From contig CAJXPD010000100.1 of NCBI GenBank assembly GCA_913057785.1, forward strand, positions 1 to 33,383: DNA of 33,383 nt, written 5' to 3'. Source of the stretch: an uncultured Lewinella sp. (GTDB lineage Bacteria > Bacteroidota > Bacteroidia > Chitinophagales > Saprospiraceae). Both the position numbers and the translations under genes were made by a program. This document shows positions 1 to 7,534 of the stretch, in pieces. Below the pieces are notes generated by a model that worked only from the letters and a program-made list of their open reading frames with translations, was not told where the DNA came from and searched no databases. How positions within the stretch are numbered: the stretch's first letter is position 1; every line of letters begins with the position of its first letter.

Positions 1-2
1 TA

Positions 3-635
3 GAGGATGGCGGGCCAAGTTGGAATTTTCGAAGTTTGATCAATCATGAAGTAGGGCACATCTATGGCCTTACGCATACCTGGGCCTATAACGATGGTTG
101 TGATGACACACCAAAGCATAGTCAATCTTGCTGGAGTAGAAATCAGAGACCAGATTGTAAGGATCAGACCTCTAACAATGTCATGGATTACAATGCCGAG
201 CAAAATGCCTGGACACCCTGCCAAATCGGAAAAGTGCAAAAACGAATGGCTGACATAAAGAGTCGCCCTCGAAGGTTCTTGCAAGAGCGCTGGTGTCAAC
301 TCAATCCTCAAGCTACTATCACCATCACGGATTCTATCCAATGGGGCGGAGCGAAAGACCTCGAAGGGCATCTCACGATAGAGCGAGGAGGATCCTTGAC
401 GATAGGTTGTCGTGTATCTCTGCCCGCCAAGGCTAAAGTAACCGTGAAAGCGGGCGGAAGATTGATTTTGAAAAATGGGGCGCAACTACACAACGCCTGT
501 GGAGATCAATGGGAAGGTATTTGGATTGAAGAATTTAGGAAAGAAAAAGGTGAGGTGCTATATGAAGGGCAACCCAAGATCTTAGATGCCGTGAATGGTG
601 TGGATCTTAGCCAAGCAACAGAGCGTTCCTCTTAG
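3..635 (+). CDS. M43-like (pappalysin/cytophagalysin) metalloprotease, 5'-partial and 3'-truncated
   Basis: The reading frame is open from base 3 with no start in the window, so the gene enters from the left; the TTG at 36 is internal. The zinc motif HEVGHIYGLTH carries the two His and the Glu of HExxHxxGxxH. It is followed by GCDDTP and by the Met-turn NNVMDYN, then TPCQIGKVQKRM, the order seen in M43 secreted metalloproteases. After about residue 100 the chain becomes a Gly-rich, beta-helix-like segment (GHLTIERGGSLTIG, then KVTVKAGGRLILKNG). Bacteroidota proteins of this kind are normally secreted and much longer, often with a sorting tail. Here the frame stops at 633-635 and the similarity seems to continue in another frame (see next entry), so the gene is probably broken. 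The family call is firm; that it is inactive is inferred. Confidence 0.75.
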   Translation, partial: EDGGPSWNFRSLINHEVGHIYGLTHTWAYNDGCDDTPKHSQSCWSRNQRPDCKDQTSNNVMDYNAEQNAWTPCQIGKVQKRMADIKSRPRRFLQERWCQLNPQATITITDSIQWGGAKDLEGHLTIERGGSLTIGCRVSLPAKAKVTVKAGGRLILKNGAQLHNACGDQWEGIWIEEFRKEKGEVLYEGQPKILDAVNGVDLSQATERSS

Positions 636-751
636 AAGAAACCGGATGCACTTTCAGAAGAAATAATACCAAGTGGCCAAACCCAATGCGGGGTAAACGT
701 AATTGCTTTCAAAAATTGATCGTAGTGATCAGTGGGTATTATACAGGGTAG
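623..751 (+). pseudogene. Out-of-frame continuation of the M43-like protease gene
   Basis: A frame shifted relative to the upstream gene reads AFLLEETGCTFRRNNTKW from base 623 and ends at TAG 749-751. A phrase of the type 'LEETGCTFRRNNT' is what is expected next in this class of Gly-rich beta-repeat proteins. It looks like the natural continuation after a one- or two-base indel at about 615-630. After 751 nothing resembles the rest of such a protein, so the gene is both frameshifted and truncated. This was judged by eye from residue patterns only. Confidence 0.5.
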
Positions 752-1120
752 TTACTTAATTAATTGAGTGAATGTTGTCCTACCTCGAATTAATCAAGAA
801 GAGAGTTCACACACTGGGCTTGGCACTACTTAGTAATACAAAATGCGGACCGTTTAAGTCCATCTACATATCTTATAGCTGTAGAAACAAAGTGTTTTGC
901 ATGAATGGGCTAGAACTCTCATATGAGAGTTAATTCTTGCACATTGCCAAATGATAATCTGAGGATGTATGCGGGTTCGTAAGAAAGAGGGAATGGGGAA
1001 TAGTTAAGTCTTAAAAGCACCTCAAAGGTAAGAAACAAAAACCGCAGATAATAACATTAAAGTATATAGTTATATGTAGTTAGGGCAAAAAATTGCGTTG
1101 TGCGCGCACCCACTGAATTT
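752..1120. other. Gene-free stretch downstream of the protease remnant
   Basis: No plausible coding frame is seen on either strand. The stretch contains an 18-bp perfect palindrome (914-931) and a 10-bp palindrome GTGCGCGCAC (1100-1109). It may be decayed protease sequence or plain intergenic DNA. Confidence 0.5.
914..931. repeat. Perfect 18-bp palindrome
   Basis: AACTCTCATATGAGAGTT reads the same on both strands. It lies in gene-free DNA with no T-run after it, so it fits a protein-binding site or a chance palindrome better than a terminator. Confidence 0.5.
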
Positions 1121-1123
1121 CCT

Positions 1124-1175
1124 AAAAAAAAACCTTCTATTCCAGGATCATATATCCTCGATAGAAGGTTTTTTT
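1124..1175 (-). terminator. Terminator of fumC, probably bidirectional
   Basis: CCTTCTAT (1133-1140) pairs with ATAGAAGG (1161-1168). The arms are extended by an A-run (1124-1132) and a T-run (1169-1175). A small inner hairpin AGGAT/ATCCT lies at 1144-1158. It sits 17 bases beyond the fumC stop, and the flanking A and T runs would let it work in either direction. Confidence 0.85.
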
Positions 1176-1191
1176 GCTTTCGATCGGGACT

Positions 1192-2586
1192 CTATTTCAA
1201 GCCGCTGGTCATCTCTTCTGGGCGAACCCACTGATCAAATTGCTCTGCTGTCAGAAGGCCTAAAGCAACAGCAGCTTCTTTGAGTGTGGTATCTTCTGCA
1301 TATGCTTTCTTAGCAATCTTCGCCGCATTATCATAACCAATCTTGGTGTTCAAAGCAGTCACCAACATCAGTGAATTGTTCAAATGTTCTTTGATGCGTT
1401 TAGCATTAGCCTCGATCCCTCTGGCACAATTCTCATCAAAGCTTCGACAGGCATCTCCGATTAGCCGGGCAGAGTTTAACAAATTGTAGATCATCATCGG
1501 TTTGAAGACGTTCAGTTCGAAATGTCCTGTCATGCCTCCTACATTCACTGCTACATCATTACCGACCACTTGCGCCATGGCCATGGTCAAGGCCTCTGCC
1601 TGGGTAGGATTGACTTTACCGGGCATAATAGAGGAGCCAGGTTCATTGGCTGGAATGATTATCTCCCCGATACCAGAACGAGGTCCGGAGCTAAGCATGC
1701 GGATATCATTACCGATCTTCATTAAAGAACAGGCAACAGTCTTAAGGGCGCCATGTGCTTCGACAATTGCATCATGAGCAGCTAAGGCCTCAAATTTGTT
1801 TTCTGCCGTGATGAAGGGTAACCCACTCAGATCTGCAATATACTTAGCCACATTCTCCGCATAGCCCGCTGGCGTATTCAGTCCTGTACCTACCGCAGTC
1901 CCCCCTAATGCTAATTCAGAAAGGTGTGCCAATGAATTTTGAATGGCTCGAATGCCATGATCCAACTGAGAAACGTATCCAGAGAATTCCTGTCCCAATG
2001 TCAATGGAGTCGCATCCATGAAGTGCGTGCGACCAATCTTGACGACATCTTTCAGTGCCTCGGACTTGGCCTGTAGCGTATCCCTCAAGGCTTCGATACC
2101 TGGTATTGTATTTTCCACCAAGATTTTATAAGCAGAGATATGCATGGCTGTAGGAAAGGTATCATTCGATGACTGAGATTTATTCACATCATCATTAGGA
2201 TGTAGTCTTTTGGACTCGTCCGTCAGGGTTCCTCCACTCACGACATGCCCCCGGTTGGCAACGACCTCATTCACGTTCATATTCGATTGCGTACCAGATC
2301 CAGTTTGCCATACTACGAGCGGAAACTGATCGTCCAATTCTCCAGCTAGAATCTCATCGCATACTTTAGCAATTAATTCTGCCTTGTCCGCTGAAAGGAC
2401 CCCAGCATCGCGGTTGGTAAATGCAGCTGCCTTCTTTAAAATGGCAAAGGCTTGAATCACTTCAATGGGCATTTGCTGCCCACCAATTTTGAAGTTTTGG
2501 GAAGACCGTTGAGTTTGAGCTCCCCAATATTTATCAGCGGGGACATCAACATATCCAATGCTATCTTTTTCTTTTCTAAATGCCAT
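1192..2586 (-). CDS. fumC: Class II fumarate hydratase
   Basis: Catalyses the reversible hydration of fumarate to L-malate in the TCA cycle, as a cytoplasmic homotetramer. Visible family motifs are TGSGTQSNMN, HPNDDVNKSQSSND, GRTHFMDATP (containing the catalytic His) and the fumarase/aspartase signature GSSIMPGKVNP. From the ATG at 2586 the protein has 464 residues, close to the usual length of about 465. A 10-residue longer start at 2616 is possible, but that codon overlaps a perfect TAnnTTTG promoter element (2621 to 2614), so the internal ATG followed by AFRKEKDS is preferred. The gene is divergent from the superoxide dismutase gene and ends at a strong hairpin terminator. Confidence 0.97.
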   Translation of the reverse strand: MAFRKEKDSIGYVDVPADKYWGAQTQRSSQNFKIGGQQMPIEVIQAFAILKKAAAFTNRDAGVLSADKAELIAKVCDEILAGELDDQFPLVVWQTGSGTQSNMNVNEVVANRGHVVSGGTLTDESKRLHPNDDVNKSQSSNDTFPTAMHISAYKILVENTIPGIEALRDTLQAKSEALKDVVKIGRTHFMDATPLTLGQEFSGYVSQLDHGIRAIQNSLAHLSELALGGTAVGTGLNTPAGYAENVAKYIADLSGLPFITAENKFEALAAHDAIVEAHGALKTVACSLMKIGNDIRMLSSGPRSGIGEIIIPANEPGSSIMPGKVNPTQAEALTMAMAQVVGNDVAVNVGGMTGHFELNVFKPMMIYNLLNSARLIGDACRSFDENCARGIEANAKRIKEHLNNSLMLVTALNTKIGYDNAAKIAKKAYAEDTTLKEAAVALGLLTAEQFDQWVRPEEMTSGLK

Positions 2587-2613
2587 AATTTTCTTGGGTT
2601 GAATTTGCGGCCA

Positions 2614-2621
2614 CAAAGGTA
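2614..2621 (-). promoter_or_regulatory. Bacteroidota -7 promoter element of fumC
   Basis: On the minus strand the bases read TACCTTTG, a perfect match to TAnnTTTG. It is 27 bases upstream of the preferred ATG. A clear -33 TTTG at the usual spacing was not found. Confidence 0.6.
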
Positions 2622-2950
2622 CTTAGAACCAATTTAAGTTTTGGTCTTTCGGCGGAAAATCCTTTAATTTTTAGCAAGTCTAGGGTTGTATCGGAACAGT
2701 ATAAAGTGTGCATAAAGCTCCGTGCAAATTGCGGGTTCAATATTTCGGTATAAATTGCAAGGAAGGTTTAGAGGAAAATAATTTACGGTACAAACTGTTC
2801 TACACTTTTTTGGTCGGAAGAAAGCTCCTATATTCGCGGCGTCGGGCATGCTTACCCGCCACTTTCACGCTACTGAACAATGTTTCTCTTACTAGCGTTA
2901 CACATAACAGAACATTCATTCTTACACTGTTTTCATAAAAAAAACCAATT
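2622..2950. other. Divergent fumC/sod intergenic region
   Basis: About 330 bases separate the two divergent genes. Apart from the fumC -7 element at its left edge no coding frame is credible. No clear TAnnTTTG was found on the plus strand for sod. Confidence 0.5.
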
Positions 2951-3583
2951 ATGGCATTTCAACTACCTGAGCTTCCCTATGCCTTTGATGCTTTGGAGCC
3001 CCATATCGATGCAAGAACAATGGAAATCCACTACGGAAAGCACCATGCTGGATATACGAAGAAGCTGAATGCTGCCATCGAAGGGAGCGAACTGGAAAGT
3101 ATGAAGATCGAAGACATCTTGGCTAATGTATCTCAGCACCCGACTGGTGTGAGAAACAATGGCGGAGGTTTTTATAACCACAGCTTATTTTGGGCAATCA
3201 TGTCTCCAGACGGTGGCGGAGAGCCAAGTGGTCAAATGAATATTCACAAAGCGATCGAGCGCGACTTCGGTAGTTTTGATGCTTTTAAGGATCAATTTGC
3301 GAAGGCTGCTGCTACACGTTTTGGATCAGGTTGGGCTTGGTTGTGCGTAGATAGCAACGATAAATTGTTTATCTGTTCTACTGCTAATCAGGACAACCCG
3401 CTTATGGATGTAGTAGATGTAGAAGGAACTCCAATCCTAGGTCTTGATGTTTGGGAGCATGCTTACTACCTAAACTATCAAAACCGTCGTCCAGATTATA
3501 TCAACGCATTCTTCAATGTTGTAAACTGGCACGAAGTAACGAAGCGTTATAACGACGCTAATCCTGGAGCTTCTGATCTCTAG
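2951..3583 (+). CDS. sodA: Superoxide dismutase, Mn-type of the Fe/Mn family
   Basis: Converts superoxide to hydrogen peroxide and oxygen. At 210 residues it is a standard Fe/Mn SOD. The four metal ligands are visible: His27 (MEIHYGKHH), His77 (YNHSLFW), Asp166 and His170 (DVWEHAYY). Two positions suggest manganese: Gly in the NNGGG segment before YNH, and Gln147 in ANQDNP, the place of the active-site Gln in Mn enzymes. In Fe enzymes that Gln usually comes from the N-terminal half. A cambialistic enzyme cannot be excluded. There is no signal peptide, so it should be cytoplasmic. It is monocistronic and followed by a strong terminator. Confidence 0.96.
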   Translation: MAFQLPELPYAFDALEPHIDARTMEIHYGKHHAGYTKKLNAAIEGSELESMKIEDILANVSQHPTGVRNNGGGFYNHSLFWAIMSPDGGGEPSGQMNIHKAIERDFGSFDAFKDQFAKAAATRFGSGWAWLCVDSNDKLFICSTANQDNPLMDVVDVEGTPILGLDVWEHAYYLNYQNRRPDYINAFFNVVNWHEVTKRYNDANPGASDL

Positions 3584-3648
3584 ACTAGGTTTGCTATATG
3601 AAGGCACCCCGCCGCAGGCTTGGTGTTTATCAATAAAGTAATATTTGT

Positions 3649-3681
3649 AAAAATGCCACTGGAAAATCCAGTGGCATTTTT
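3649..3681 (+). terminator. Rho-independent terminator of sod
   Basis: TGCCACTGGA (3654-3663) and TCCAGTGGCA (3667-3676) form a 10-bp stem with a 3-base AAA loop, flanked by an A-run and a T-run (3677-3681). It starts about 65 bases after the sod stop codon. Confidence 0.9.
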
Positions 3682-3718
3682 CTTTTGATCCCAGAGAAAA
3701 ACAGAAAAAGCAGCCCAC

Positions 3719-3751
3719 TTGCCGGTAATCCTGAATTTTCTCTTTACTTTG
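3719..3751 (+). promoter_or_regulatory. Possible promoter of the BON-LysM gene
   Basis: TTG (3719-3721), a 22-base spacer, then TTACTTTG (3744-3751), which differs by one base from TAnnTTTG. It would give a leader of about 90 bases before the ATG at 3845. The match is imperfect. Confidence 0.35.
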
Positions 3752-3844
3752 AAGTGACTTATTCTAGAAAGCCTGTCTAAAAGATGGGAGCTAGAGATCC
3801 TTATGTGGATAGCTCTTTATTTCATTCAATTTAAAATCACAAAA

Positions 3845-4300
3845 ATGGGTTTATTCTCTTTTATTAAAAACGCAGGTTCCAAACTTTTCAACAAGTCTAA
3901 AAAAGAAGAAGAAGTAAAGGAAGTAGAATTAACTAGAGCTCAAGCACTGCAACAAGAAATCCAAAATCTAGGCCTCCCTGTTAGCAATTTGCAAGTAGAC
4001 CTTGGACAAGCTGTTATAGTTCATGGTGTAACCGATACCAACGCTAATCGCGAAAAGATCATTTTGGCCTTAGGAAATGTAGAAGGTGTTACTGCCGTGG
4101 ATGACCGGATTACCGTTACTAATCCTGAACCGGAAGCTGTATTCTACGAAGTGGTGAAAGGTGACTCATTGTCAAAGATTGCAAAAGCCCACTATGGTGA
4201 TCCAATGAAGTACCCTCAGATCTTTGAAGCCAACAAACCAATGTTGACTCATCCTGATAAGATCTATCCTGGCCAAGTACTAAGAATTCCTCAGGGATAA
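3845..4300 (+). CDS. kbp: BON-LysM protein, Kbp/YgaU type
   Basis: A 151-residue protein with the layout of E. coli Kbp (YgaU, about 149 residues): an amphipathic N terminus MGLFSFIKNAGSKLF, a BON domain (about residues 30-97, with VDLGQAVIVHG and GVTAVDD) and a C-terminal LysM domain (about 100-149, FYEVVKGDSLSKIAKAHYG through PDKIYPGQVLRIP). Kbp binds K+ in E. coli, and LysM domains generally bind peptidoglycan; the role here is inferred from that match. The ATG at 3845 is chosen over one at 3803 because MGLF matches the family N terminus. The extra 14 residues of the longer frame look like translated leader. There is no signal peptide. It stands alone. Confidence 0.88.
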   Translation: MGLFSFIKNAGSKLFNKSKKEEEVKEVELTRAQALQQEIQNLGLPVSNLQVDLGQAVIVHGVTDTNANREKIILALGNVEGVTAVDDRITVTNPEPEAVFYEVVKGDSLSKIAKAHYGDPMKYPQIFEANKPMLTHPDKIYPGQVLRIPQG

Positions 4301-4945
4301 TAAAGAATATACCAAGTAGTGAGTATATATCGGAAAATAAGTACGAAAACTATTCACTGCTAGGAGATAAAAAGAAAGCTCAGCGACAGACCACCAAAAG
4401 TCATGTTGCTGAGCTTATCGCACGAAGATTTCGTGGCAATATTTAGGCTGATAAGTTTCTCTTCCATTGTCCTTAGCCGTAGAGACAATTTTTCCCTGCT
4501 TTCGCTTTAGTCTTTCTGGGTTTGCCTTGTCGTTGTCCGTTCTGAATTACTGGCCTTGCAGTTATCCAGTTTTAGAAAGGGATTTTTTGGGGTTAGGAGT
4601 CTGAGCAACCTCACCTGGGTCGCAGAATTCCATCCCGATGTCATAGCCCCTTGTTGGGACCTGTTTGGGTAGTAAACGAAGTGGAATGAGGGGCAGGGAT
4701 ACCCATTGATATCACAAGCCTTACCTTCCTATTCCTAACAATTATTGGGCTCAGCAAATAAAAAGACAGCTGATTCTGGCATTACAGAATAACCGGAAAG
4801 AGGGACTCAACACGTTTTTTTGACGGAAGCTACTGGTAAAGTAAACATAGAAGAGACAGGAAAATCAGTCTCTCCATCGTAAAAACCTATCGCAAAACGA
4901 AAATAGAGCTAATTCAGGACCTCCCAAATACCTCAAAAGACGTAA
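4301..4945. other. Long gene-free region
   Basis: About 645 bases with no convincing gene. It contains a long imperfect hairpin: AAGCTCAGCGACA (4376-4388) against TGTTGCTGAGCTT (4404-4416), with one mismatch. Right after it is a small perfect one, CACGAA-GAT-TTCGTG (4421-4435). Neither has a T-run, so they are not typical terminators. The remaining frames are short and broken by stops. Confidence 0.5.
4376..4435. repeat. Tandem pair of inverted repeats downstream of the BON-LysM gene
   Basis: A 13-bp stem with one mismatch and a 15-base loop (4376-4416) is followed by a 6-bp stem with a 3-base loop (4421-4435). They could stabilise the 3' end of the kbp message or be a REP-like element. No second copy was noticed in the window. 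Confidence 0.4.
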
Positions 4946-5722
4946 TTATATATAACCATTCCTTATACATTTTGCGATTAACTGGACGGTATTGCGACAG
5001 TCCAGCCGGCGGAGAATGTTCTGACGGTGAGTTCTAATTGTATGGTAAGACAAGTATAATTTTTCTGCTACCTCCTGTGCGGAAAAGCCATCTGCTAAGA
5101 GCCTAATAATTTCCATTTCACGCTTGGAAAAGGGACGATCTTCCAACTGCAAATCTAATTCTGCTCCGGTCACCTCTAGCCCCAGATAGGAAGGCTCCCC
5201 CTGTAAACCAATGAAAGAGATCCGATGATTATTGGCACTCACAAAGTGACTGATATCCGTATGTACGCCGATAACCTTACCAATATTCCCCTTTTTATCT
5301 ACGGAGATAGTCAAGGCTTGATGTAGCATCAAACGATAATTTTCTTCGCGATCTCGCATTCTGAAGCAATAGCTTATCTTATACAGCGGAATCTTACTTA
5401 CGTCGATCTCTTTGAACAAAAAGCTTGAGGCCATTTGCTCACACTTGATAAAATGCTGTTGATCTTCAGGATGGATGCGAAAGGAAAGATCCATTAGGTT
5501 TATACCTTCAGGTGAGATGCCCAAGATATCCTCTACACTTGGATGCATATAGACAATTTCCAGTTTGGAAAAGTCCATCAGGTAATAATAAAAAGGTCCC
5601 GGGCAAAAAATTGCTCCCAGGTATTCATCAATTTTTTGAGCCGAAATCTGCTGCTCATCTTTCGATAGCTTATGCTCGAAAGACTTCCAGACAGCTCTCA
5701 GCTTGCCTACATTCTCTTCCAT
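4946..5722 (-). CDS. PAS-LuxR family transcriptional regulator
   Basis: A 258-residue regulator in two parts. Residues about 35-160 are a PAS fold of the PAS_3 type (YMHPSVEDILGIS, then FRIHPEDQQHF, and ending near GVHTDIS). Residues about 198-258 are a LuxR helix-turn-helix (FSKREMEIIRLLADGFSAQEVAEKLYLSYHTIRTHRQNIL read in short segments). There is no receiver domain or membrane segment, so it is probably a soluble one-component sensor in which the PAS domain senses or binds a partner. This architecture is common in Bacteroidota. The ligand and targets are unknown. It stands alone, and the next gene to the right (DUF4114-OmpA) is divergent, so control of that gene is possible but not shown. 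Confidence 0.88.
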   Translation of the reverse strand: MEENVGKLRAVWKSFEHKLSKDEQQISAQKIDEYLGAIFCPGPFYYYLMDFSKLEIVYMHPSVEDILGISPEGINLMDLSFRIHPEDQQHFIKCEQMASSFLFKEIDVSKIPLYKISYCFRMRDREENYRLMLHQALTISVDKKGNIGKVIGVHTDISHFVSANNHRISFIGLQGEPSYLGLEVTGAELDLQLEDRPFSKREMEIIRLLADGFSAQEVAEKLYLSYHTIRTHRQNILRRLDCRNTVQLIAKCIRNGYI

Positions 5723-6078
5723 GTTTACTCTACTAGCTGTAAAACCGAATTAGCGATTTGCACCAATAATTTAATGCCTTAGCTCTTGCAAGCGACTCCA
5801 TCTCCTGCAATTACACTAAGATTTGCGATAGATTTTGGGTTCAGTTTAGGGACTGAACTACTGATGCATCTAATGGGTGAGAATTTGATATTTATTGCTT
5901 GAGCCTTGTAAATATAGCAACAGCTCCCACTTATTCAAAGTTTAGCTCAACCACTAAAGGGCTCAAATAGACCAAAAAAAGAAGAATTCAAACCATTATC
6001 CGAAAGATTAGGACCATCCATTCATATTACCTGCAAATTACAAGTGTAATCAACAGTTAAACCCAAAATAAATATGAC
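5723..6078. other. Divergent regulator/OmpA-family intergenic region
   Basis: About 355 bases between divergent starts, AT-rich and with no coding frame. A near match to a -7 element (TAGATTTTG near 5829) is too far from the ompA-family start to be persuasive. It presumably holds both promoters. Confidence 0.4.
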
Positions 6079-7341
6079 ATGAAACAGTTCAAAACGCGAA
6101 GTAGAAAATTATTCTTGCCACTGACATTCACTTGTTTACTTTTTTCAGCCATTCTAGGTGCTCAATCTTATCAGTACTTGGGAGGATATGATGACTTAGG
6201 TTTTCCCAATTACCTGGAGGAAATCGAGAAAATTGATTCCACTGTACTCCCTTTAATACGAACTATACTTCCAGAACGAGTTTCTCTACCAGAACGACGA
6301 CCAGAGTTAATCAATGGGGCTTTTGATTCTGATCTGCAGATCGTAGAAAAGGCCTCTCTATGGGTCACCTTTTTCCATGAAGAGGCAGGGTACAAGAATG
6401 TCTTGGGTTTCTATACTTATGAAATTGACAGTCCTCCGACCACAAAGCCAGCTCCAGAGGAGATTACCATAATCTTTCCAAATGCCTCACGAGCAGGCAG
6501 CGGCGGCAGGCTGGTATCGGGTTCTAAGGTGAAGATTGGGACATTCGAGCCTGGAACAGGGATCGGTTGGGTCCTTTTCTCAAACGGATGGCGCGCCGCC
6601 GTCACCCCAGGTAACTGGGAACTGTATTCCAACGCCAACTTCAACACTGAGAAAACTGCCGAGAAGCGCGCGCATAGTGTATCTATATATAATCCATCAT
6701 TGGACAACGTAATTCTGGGTTTCGAAGATCTATCCCGAGAACATCCAGTTTGCGACCACGACTTTAACGATGTACTGTTCTTCGTCTCTGCAGACCCACC
6801 ATCAGCGATCCAGAAAGCAAACTTGGCAGATACCAAGACTTTAGAGGAAGAGGTGGTAGAGGTGCCCGTGGAAGCGGCTCCTGAATTGACCGAAGACGTG
6901 ATCGAGGAAGGTGCACTGATCCGTCTCTCCAAACTTTACTACAATTTTGACAAAGCCTCTATTAGAGCAGATGCAACAGAAGACCTAGATGAACTGGTAC
7001 GCATCATGACCAAATATCCTGACATGACTATCGCCATCAGTTCACATACAGACTCTCGAGGAAACGACGCCTATAATCTAAATCTGTCTAAAAACAGAGC
7101 GAAATCAGTAGTGGACTACTTGGCTAAGAAGGGAATCGACCCCAAGCGAGTCAGCTCTGAAGGATTCGGAGAAACCAAATTGCTGAATGAATGTGCTGAC
7201 GGGGTATCCTGTTCTGAAGAGCAGCACCAATACAATCGACGCACGGAGGTTCGAATCGTCGAAATGGGGGCCTCTGTAGACGTAGAATATAATAACAACG
7301 GGCCAAAGACCATCGATAAGATGCCTGGCTCCAAAGGATAA
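6079..7341 (+). CDS. Envelope protein with DUF4114 and C-terminal OmpA domain
   Basis: 420 residues. Residues 1-28 are a signal peptide (basic start, hydrophobic LFLPLTFTCLLFSAILGA, then QS). Residues about 85-235 match DUF4114: HEEAGYKNVLGFYTY, IIFPNASRAGSGG, GTGIGWVLFSNGW and the acidic end FEDLSR...DHDFNDVLFFV. An acidic spacer (about 245-278) leads to an OmpA peptidoglycan-binding domain (about 284-395: YYNFDKASIRADA, SSHTDSRGNDAYNLNLSKNRAKSVVDYL, and QYNRRTEVRIV). The domain should bind the cell wall from the periplasm while DUF4114 faces another partner. No beta-barrel is visible, so it is more likely periplasmic or outer-membrane associated than a porin. A hairpin terminator follows. 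The function of DUF4114 is not established. Confidence 0.9.
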   Translation: MKQFKTRSRKLFLPLTFTCLLFSAILGAQSYQYLGGYDDLGFPNYLEEIEKIDSTVLPLIRTILPERVSLPERRPELINGAFDSDLQIVEKASLWVTFFHEEAGYKNVLGFYTYEIDSPPTTKPAPEEITIIFPNASRAGSGGRLVSGSKVKIGTFEPGTGIGWVLFSNGWRAAVTPGNWELYSNANFNTEKTAEKRAHSVSIYNPSLDNVILGFEDLSREHPVCDHDFNDVLFFVSADPPSAIQKANLADTKTLEEEVVEVPVEAAPELTEDVIEEGALIRLSKLYYNFDKASIRADATEDLDELVRIMTKYPDMTIAISSHTDSRGNDAYNLNLSKNRAKSVVDYLAKKGIDPKRVSSEGFGETKLLNECADGVSCSEEQHQYNRRTEVRIVEMGASVDVEYNNNGPKTIDKMPGSKG

Positions 7342-7391
7342 GCTATATGTAATCAGAAAGAATTATTTTGGGAATAAATTGTTGATTGCGG

Positions 7392-7424
7392 GCCATCTTC
7401 TTCCGAGAAGATGGCTCTTTTTTA
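7392..7424 (+). terminator. Terminator of the DUF4114-OmpA gene
   Basis: GCCATCTTC (7392-7400), loop TTCCGA, GAAGATGGC (7407-7415): a perfect 9-bp stem, followed by TCTTTTTTT. Confidence 0.9.
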
Positions 7425-7534
7425 TTGGTCTGAAAATCAAATTAAACCCTGCAATAGATCTACAGTCTAATTGATATCGATGCCCCACGTATCAACTCTA
7501 GACTAGAGTACTTAAATGCCCAAAAGAACGACCT

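Noticed and set aside
2587..2616. Longer fumC start (adds 10 residues)
   Set aside because: The start codon overlaps a perfect TAnnTTTG element, and the shorter form has the normal family length.
2577..2963. Shared 13-base string AATTATGGCATTT at the fumC and sod starts
   Set aside because: Both proteins begin Met-Ala-Phe; with AT-rich leaders the match is easily coincidental.
3803..3844. Longer start for the BON-LysM protein
   Set aside because: The family N terminus MGLF begins at 3845; the extra residues look like translated leader.
4562..4633. Small minus-strand frame of 23 residues in the 4.3-4.9 kb gap
   Set aside because: Too short, no homologue recognised and no initiation signal.
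4850..4950. Possible LuxR helix-turn-helix remnant on the plus strand (ISLSIVKTYRK)
   Set aside because: Only about 11 suggestive residues, no upstream half of the domain, and a stop soon before it; likely chance.
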